A stretch of 36,974 bases of DNA from an uncultured Pseudomonadota bacterium. GTDB taxonomy: Bacteria; Myxococcota_A; UBA796; UBA9615. The notes under the pieces were generated by a model. That model was given only the letters and a program-made list of their open reading frames with translations. It was not told the DNA's origin and did not search any database. The number at the start of each line of letters is the position of its first letter. Within the stretch, counting starts at the first letter, position 1. This document shows, in pieces, positions 32,481 through 36,974 of this stretch. Position numbers and translations under genes: made by a program. The stretch covers positions 1 to 36,974 of the forward strand of contig CALAGR010000403.1 of the NCBI GenBank assembly GCA_937891735.1. The letters run 5' to 3'.

Positions 32481-33555
32481 GTCCAAGCCGCCGCTGCTCC
32501 TGGAAGCCCTCCAGATCAAGAAGACGTTCCCCGGCAGCAAGGGATTTCTGGGGATCGGACCGAAGAGCGCGCCAAGTCCGGTCCTTCATGGCGTGGACCT
32601 GCTGATGGATCATGGAGAGGTGACTGGCCTGATCGGGGAATCCGGTTCAGGCAAGACCACCTTCGGGAAGTGCGTGCTGCGGATCGTCGAGCCGAGCAGC
32701 GGCACGATCCGGATCAACGGCGAGGACTGGCGCGCGGTGCCCCAGGCCCAGCTGCAACACGCCCGCCGTCAGTACCAGATGATCTATCAGAACCCCTATG
32801 CCTGCCTGAACCCCGGGTTGAGTGTGCGGGCGCACCTGCGCGAGACGCTCCAGGTCTTCCACGGGATCACCGGAACAGAGGCGGACGACCGGATCGCCGC
32901 CGAGCTCGGTCGCTTCGGGATGCTCGAGAAGGCGAAGTCGTACCCGGGCGAGCTGTCCGGCGGTGAGAAGCGTCGCGTCTCCGTCGCCCGGACGCTGCTG
33001 ACGGAGCCCCGCCTCGTGGTCGCGGACGAGCCGACCTCGGGGCTCGACGCCAGCGTCAAGGCGGACGTCCTGGACGCGATGCTCGACGCGCGGGACTCGA
33101 ACACCGCCTATCTCTTCATCTCTCACGACCTGGATGTGATCCGTTTCGTGTCCGACCGGATCCTGGTGATGTACCGGGGACGGATCGTGGAGGTGATGGA
33201 GAAGGACCGGATCGCTGAGGAACTGCCTCATCATCCGTACACCGTGCGACTCTTCGAGGCCGCGCGGGCAGCGGTCCCCGACGCGGACGAGGCGAAGGCC
33301 CTCGCCGAGGCGGCGGACCGGAAGATCGACCAGACTGTGGGCTGTCCCTACCGGGGCTTGTGCCAGGTGTGGAACAGCCGCGGGCGGCCTGACGACGAGT
33401 GCGCCCAGGTCCGGCCGGAACTGACGACCGTGCATGCGAACCAGAGAGCCGCGTGTCACGTCCTGATCGAACAGATTGGGCGGACAGCCGAGCCGCCAAC
33501 AAAAATGCAAGAGGGCTCCACGAGCGGAGCCCAGTCCGAGGAGAGTGCCCGATGA
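32473..33555 (+). CDS. ABC importer ATPase, DppF/OppF-like
   Basis: The 360-residue protein starts at ATG 32473, five bases after GGAGG; the longer frame from 32431 lies inside the previous gene and is rejected. It has Walker A GESGSGKTT, Q loop MIYQNPYACLNPG, signature LSGGEKRRV, Walker B LVVADEPTSGLD and switch His ISHDL. The C-terminal Cys set is present (GCPYRGLC, DECAQ, AACHVL). The last 20 residues are an unusual Ser/Gly/Thr tail whose DNA forms a hairpin (GGGCTCC at 33513 and GGAGCCC at 33526). It overlaps the beta-propeller gene by four bases. It pairs with the preceding ATPase as the motor. Confidence 0.92.
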   Translation: MAESKPPLLLEALQIKKTFPGSKGFLGIGPKSAPSPVLHGVDLLMDHGEVTGLIGESGSGKTTFGKCVLRIVEPSSGTIRINGEDWRAVPQAQLQHARRQYQMIYQNPYACLNPGLSVRAHLRETLQVFHGITGTEADDRIAAELGRFGMLEKAKSYPGELSGGEKRRVSVARTLLTEPRLVVADEPTSGLDASVKADVLDAMLDARDSNTAYLFISHDLDVIRFVSDRILVMYRGRIVEVMEKDRIAEELPHHPYTVRLFEAARAAVPDADEAKALAEAADRKIDQTVGCPYRGLCQVWNSRGRPDDECAQVRPELTTVHANQRAACHVLIEQIGRTAEPPTKMQEGSTSGAQSEESAR

Positions 33556-34658
33556 GGAAGATCGTGATCGCTGCTGCTGGTGTCTGCCTGGCGGGCGTAG
33601 TTGGAATGGGCTTCGCCGTTGGCGAAGCGAGCGCTCAGGGGGCTGCGGCCGTCGAGCTGAGCACGAACCACGAGGGGAACGTGCACTACCCCCAGCCGTC
33701 GCCCGACGGAGCGAAGATCGCCTACGAGGTGAACTACCCGGCGGAGAAGCGGACCGAGCTGTACATGGCGCCTCTGTCTCCGCGCAGCGTCGGCTCGCCG
33801 ACGATGATGGTCCCCGAGACGATGGCGAGCGCGAGCCGCTACGGCGGAGGCAAGCGCATCACCCACCTCTTCGGATGGGCTCCCCTGGGCGGGAAGTACG
33901 ACTACGCCTACACGGTCAGTGACTCGGACGGCTCGCAGGCCGTCTACGTCAACGGCTGGTCGGCCCTGATCGACGACGGTGTCAGCAAGGAGCCGGTCTG
34001 GGACCCCAACGCCGCACGGTTCGTGTTCACGTCCAACCGGACGGGCAACGGCGACCTGTACCTGTGGGACGAGGGGCAGGAGCTGCAGCTCACCTTCGAT
34101 GAGGTCCACGCCGAGATCTACCCCGCCTGGACCCCGCAGGGCGACAAGGTCGCCTTCGTGCGCGCCGGAAAGGCCGAGAGCCAGATCATGGTGCTCGACG
34201 TGAACATGTTCAGCTCGGTGCAGCTGTTCAACTTCCCCGGCAAGGACAGCACGCGGCCGTCCTTCTCACCGGACGGGAGCAAGGTCGCGTTCCTGTCCAA
34301 CAAGGCCACCGACTCCGTGATGCAGTTCGGTCTGTGGATCGTGGACTCGCGCCCGGGCAGCACCCCGCGGAACATCGGGCCCCTCGTGCGTATTCCGACC
34401 AAGGGGGCGTGCACGTGGACGCCCGACGGCAAGGGCGTCATCGCGGTCATCGACAGCCCCGACCAGGGCGACCCGATCGCGATCTTCCCGGTGGATGGGG
34501 GCGCCCCCCGGGTCCTGGCGACGGGCACCTTCAACAACCGGGACCCGTTCCTGCGCGTGGTCGATGGCCAGTGGCGGCTGTTCTTCACCAGCCAGGGCCT
34601 CGACGCCAAGGACGAGAAGACCTGGCAGAAGCTGTTCGTCTACGACATTCCGCGCTGA
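33552..34658 (+). CDS. Exported TolB/PD40-like beta-propeller protein
   Basis: The 368-residue protein has a Sec signal (MRKIVIAAAGVCLAG, cleavage near ASAQ at residue 29). The rest has about six PD40/TolB-type blades: PQPSPDGAKIAYEVN, PVWDPNAARFVFTSN, YPAWTPQGDKVAFVR, RPSFSPDGSKVAFLSN, CTWTPDGKGVIAVID and a final RDPFLRVVDGQWRLFFTS. Such propellers bind other proteins in the periplasm, as TolB does with Pal, but TolB's N-terminal domain is missing. Its ATG overlaps the importer ATPase stop (ATGA), so it is translated with the transporter. A role as a periplasmic partner of the binding protein is inferred. Confidence 0.85.
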   Translation: MRKIVIAAAGVCLAGVVGMGFAVGEASAQGAAAVELSTNHEGNVHYPQPSPDGAKIAYEVNYPAEKRTELYMAPLSPRSVGSPTMMVPETMASASRYGGGKRITHLFGWAPLGGKYDYAYTVSDSDGSQAVYVNGWSALIDDGVSKEPVWDPNAARFVFTSNRTGNGDLYLWDEGQELQLTFDEVHAEIYPAWTPQGDKVAFVRAGKAESQIMVLDVNMFSSVQLFNFPGKDSTRPSFSPDGSKVAFLSNKATDSVMQFGLWIVDSRPGSTPRNIGPLVRIPTKGACTWTPDGKGVIAVIDSPDQGDPIAIFPVDGGAPRVLATGTFNNRDPFLRVVDGQWRLFFTSQGLDAKDEKTWQKLFVYDIPR

Positions 34659-34674
34659 CCCCACCAACGCCGCC

Positions 34675-34709
34675 GATGAGGCGCTCCGGCAACCCCGGGG
34701 CGCCTCGTC
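34675..34709 (+). terminator. Probable terminator of the importer operon
   Basis: GATGAGGCGC (34675-34684) and GCGCCTCGTC (34700-34709) form a 10-bp stem with one U-G wobble, with an inner CCGG/CCGG stem, 16 bases after the beta-propeller stop. The T tract is poor. Confidence 0.5.
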
Positions 34710-34845
34710 TGCTTGGGCCGGATCGCATCTGGATCCCCCCAGTCCACCGTTGTGCCGCGACTTCGGTATCATGTTCGCCTGCGCGAAACGGGAACGGGGC
34801 CAGCGGGGGGCCCGGCACGTCGACCGCGCTGAGCCGAGGGACCGC

Positions 34846-36186
34846 ATGCCAGACATCCGTCGTTTTCTCGTGGCCTTGCTTGCGATGGCCGCAGCCTTGA
34901 GCCTGCTGGTGATCGCGCCTGCGCCTGCACAGGCGCAGGACAGCTGGCAGTACCACATGGCCCAGGCCAACTCGTTCTATCGCAACAAGCTGCTGCCGAA
35001 GGCCCTGGCCGAGCTCAAGGAGGTCGTCAAGGACCCCGAGGGTGCCAAGCAGCTCAAGGCGTGGACCCTCCTTTCGGAGATCGCGGTCAAGCTCAAGGAT
35101 CTGGAGACCCTCGTCTGGTCCCTCGAAGCAGGGCGTGAGCTGGCCAAGGGCCCGGAGGCCGCCCAGATGCAGGCCCAGCTCTACCGACTCAAGCGAGCCT
35201 ACGGCCGGGTCGTGTACGAGGCCACCGGCGGCTCGGGCAAGCTCTCCAGCCGCGGGGTCAAGGTGAAGAACCTGACCGAGGTCGAGGATCCTGAGCAGAA
35301 GGCGTACTACGAGAAGACGCGGCTCACGATGGGACAGATCGGGATCAGCAACGGCAGCTACTGGCTTCCCGTCGGCGACTACGAGATCGACGGTGAGCCG
35401 GTCAAGATCGTTGGCGGCAAGGACACCATCGTCGAAGTCGCGCCCACCACGTTCGCCACCCTGGGTGTCGAGATCGCCTTCGGCGGTGGCGTGCGGGCCG
35501 GTCAGACGACCACCCGGACGACGGCGGGCCTCGGCGTGCTGCACATCGGCGTCGGCCCTCACATCCAGTTCGCGTCGGGCAACTCGCTCGTCATCAACGT
35601 CGGCCCCCTGATCCAGGTGGGTGCCCAGGAGCCGCCGGAGAAGGACAGCGACGTGTTCCGCCGGACCGGGCTGCCCCGCCTGAGCCTCGGCGGCGAGGCC
35701 CAGGTCGGGTTCGAGTTCACGGTCGGCAAGATCGACCTCTCGCCGCGCGTGGGAGTGCACGTCAGCTACCACAACGCGTACTACTTCGCGGACGAGACGA
35801 TCACCGTGGCGGCCTCGGAGGGCTCTACGGCGCCGTCCACGTTGCTCAGCGGCGAGTTCCTGGTCCCGGCCATCGCCGCCGGCTTCCGGGTCGGGATCGA
35901 CGCGATCGTGTCGCCCGCCATCGTCAAGGGAAAGCGCCGCCCCCGCCTCTTCGTCGGTGTGCACGGAGGTCCCAGTTGGGCCAGCCCGCTGTGGGGCGAT
36001 CAGGCCAACGTCGACTACGGGGACGGCTTCTCCAACGGGGACGGCGAGCTGGACCGCTGGAACGAGGGCGCCTATGCGGGCGCCGCCAGCGGAGACGTGA
36101 CCGCCTTCGCGGAGGGCAGCGACAACCGCAAGGCGCTGCCCTACGTGGACGTGCAGGCGGTCCTCGGCATCCAGCTGCGGCTCTGA
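34846..36186 (+). CDS. Exported helical-repeat protein with C-terminal beta-barrel-like domain
   Basis: This 446-residue protein starts at ATG 34846. A Sec signal (FLVALLAMAAALSLLVIAPA, cleavage near AQA-QD at 31) leads to a TPR-like helical part (about 33-110: HMAQANSFYRNKLLPKALAE and so on). Next comes a PEGA-like strand pair (about 160-200: GSYWLPVGDYEIDGEPVKIVGG). From about 205 to the end, alternating Gly/aromatic strands (GVLHIGVGPHIQF; LSLGGEAQVGFEFTVG; ALPYVDVQAVLGIQLRL) suggest an outer-membrane beta-barrel or a large beta domain. The frame is open further upstream into the previous gene and that part is rejected. It resembles myxobacterial adventurous-gliding and PEGA-type envelope proteins only in general plan. 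Confidence 0.7.
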   Translation: MPDIRRFLVALLAMAAALSLLVIAPAPAQAQDSWQYHMAQANSFYRNKLLPKALAELKEVVKDPEGAKQLKAWTLLSEIAVKLKDLETLVWSLEAGRELAKGPEAAQMQAQLYRLKRAYGRVVYEATGGSGKLSSRGVKVKNLTEVEDPEQKAYYEKTRLTMGQIGISNGSYWLPVGDYEIDGEPVKIVGGKDTIVEVAPTTFATLGVEIAFGGGVRAGQTTTRTTAGLGVLHIGVGPHIQFASGNSLVINVGPLIQVGAQEPPEKDSDVFRRTGLPRLSLGGEAQVGFEFTVGKIDLSPRVGVHVSYHNAYYFADETITVAASEGSTAPSTLLSGEFLVPAIAAGFRVGIDAIVSPAIVKGKRRPRLFVGVHGGPSWASPLWGDQANVDYGDGFSNGDGELDRWNEGAYAGAASGDVTAFAEGSDNRKALPYVDVQAVLGIQLRL

Positions 36187-36197
36187 CGGAGAACCGG

Positions 36198-36974
36198 TTG
36201 AGTCCCACCCCCAGCCCAGCACGGATCGTGCTCGCAGCGCTCGTCGCGCTGCCGCTGCTTCTGCTCGTCCAGGCTGCGCCGGCGCATGCGCAGGCCTACC
36301 GGGGACTCGTGGGGCAGGGCTGGACGTACATGGAGGCCGGCAACTTCCGCAAAGCGGAGGAGGCCTTCAAGGAGGCGTTCGAAACCCAGGAGGGCAAGAA
36401 CGCGGCCGAGGTCTACTACGCAGTGGCGGCTCTGTGGTGGGAACGCCGCAACGCCATGGCTGCGTACATGTGGCTCTCGGACGCGGAGAAGGCGAGTCGG
36501 AGTTCGTTCAGCTGGGTGCCGGGGCCAGACGGCGTCTGGGACCAGCGCATCGCCAAGCGCCGGGAGTTCATCCAGCGCCACTTCACCGCCGTTCGGCTTC
36601 GCGCCCCCAGCCGGGGCGCTCCGTTGCCGCCCCTGGCTGATCCGCCCTCCACCGACCCCCTGCTTCGGGAGTTCACGGAGCGGCTGCCCACGGTCATCGA
36701 GGAAGGCGTGGCCGAGAAGGTGGCCGTGCAGTGGGTCCTGCTGCCCAACGGGCGGTACTGGATCGGTGACGAGGTGGCTGACCTCTCGGGCGGTGAGCTG
36801 GACGCGTCCAAGGCGGAGGCCTGGGAGCTGCCCAGGGACGGCGGAAAGAACCGGAAGGGCTACGACGAGCGCGTCGAGGCCATCGCGGCGGGGCGGTCTC
36901 CGGCCGCCGAGTACCTGGCGGCGAAGGAGCTGGAGGCCGGAGCAGCGGAGGCCGCGGACGAGGCGGCGCGGGTC
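36198..36974 (+). CDS. Exported TPR-like protein, incomplete at the window edge
   Basis: An open frame of 259 codons starts at TTG 36198, with GGAGA seven bases upstream, 11 bases after the previous stop, and runs off the window without a stop. An in-frame GTG at 36228 is the alternative start. The signal (IVLAALVALPLLLLVQAAPA, cleavage near AHAQ) precedes a TPR-like unit (about 37-75: GQGWTYMEAGNFRKAEEAFK, then AALWWERRNAMAAYMWLSDA). The rest is mixed, with WVLLPNGRYWIGDEV, and ends in an Ala/Glu-rich coiled region. The beginning resembles the start of the preceding gene, so the two may be partners. Confidence 0.75.
   Translation, partial: MSPTPSPARIVLAALVALPLLLLVQAAPAHAQAYRGLVGQGWTYMEAGNFRKAEEAFKEAFETQEGKNAAEVYYAVAALWWERRNAMAAYMWLSDAEKASRSSFSWVPGPDGVWDQRIAKRREFIQRHFTAVRLRAPSRGAPLPPLADPPSTDPLLREFTERLPTVIEEGVAEKVAVQWVLLPNGRYWIGDEVADLSGGELDASKAEAWELPRDGGKNRKGYDERVEAIAAGRSPAAEYLAAKELEAGAAEAADEAARV

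Noticed and set aside
34767..34772. TATCAT as a promoter for the barrel-like protein
   Set aside because: The nearest TTG-type -35 is only 11 bases away, and no TGn extension is present.

Overview
The window is GC-rich throughout. Its genes are tightly packed with 4-base start/stop overlaps, and GTG starts are frequent. Many products are Ser/Gly-rich or Pro/Glu-rich exported proteins, lipoproteins, RCC1-like repeats and phytochrome-type histidine kinases. Together with the sodium-pumping NADH dehydrogenase (Nqr) cluster, this suggests a Gram-negative bacterium, plausibly a myxobacterium-like or related 'deltaproteobacterial' lineage. That placement is inferred from gene content only. No rRNA, tRNA or CRISPR array was seen.

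Region 1 (1-5162) is accessory DNA. Two related IS5-type insertion sequence ends meet tail to tail at 43-63. The larger remnant (73-468) abuts the last gene of a four-gene minus-strand transposon: a zinc-ribbon/HTH protein, a DDE transposase with D-35-E spacing, a TniB/ExeA-like AAA ATPase and a small helical protein. Two toxin-antitoxin modules follow, also on the minus strand. Their antitoxins are clear duplicates. The second toxin gene is an in-frame chimera of a ParE/RelE start and a PIN-domain (VapC) end.

Region 2 (5163-14190) looks chromosomal. It holds a short-chain dehydrogenase; a seven-gene chain nqrB-C-D-E-F, a tiny nqrM-like gene and a CBS-pair gene, with no nqrA in view; an outer c-type cytochrome lipoprotein; a DUF389 membrane protein; and a Tat-exported cupin with a damaged C-terminus.

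Region 3 (14192-20062) carries an exported RCC1-like protein read divergently from a compact signalling operon. The operon encodes a REC-PAS-kinase-REC hybrid, a MASE3-like membrane kinase, an Rcp1-type response regulator and a sensorless kinase.

Region 4 (20127-24401) has a Pvc16/DUF4255-like protein and a Pvc15-like AAA+ ATPase, the maturation pair of contractile injection systems, but no sheath, tube or baseplate genes nearby. They are coupled to two paralogous lipoproteins. The second lipoprotein has its own extended -10 promoter and a terminator-like hairpin with a T tract inside its first codons.

Region 5 (24510-36974) is a long plus-strand run: an acidic/Ser-Gly/TPEP-repeat membrane protein, a large lipoprotein, a complete peptide-type ABC importer (binding protein, two permeases, two ATPases), a TolB-like beta-propeller translationally coupled to it, then a predicted outer-membrane barrel protein and a TPR-like exported protein cut by the window edge. 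These may form one envelope uptake or assembly system. That is inference from order and coupling.
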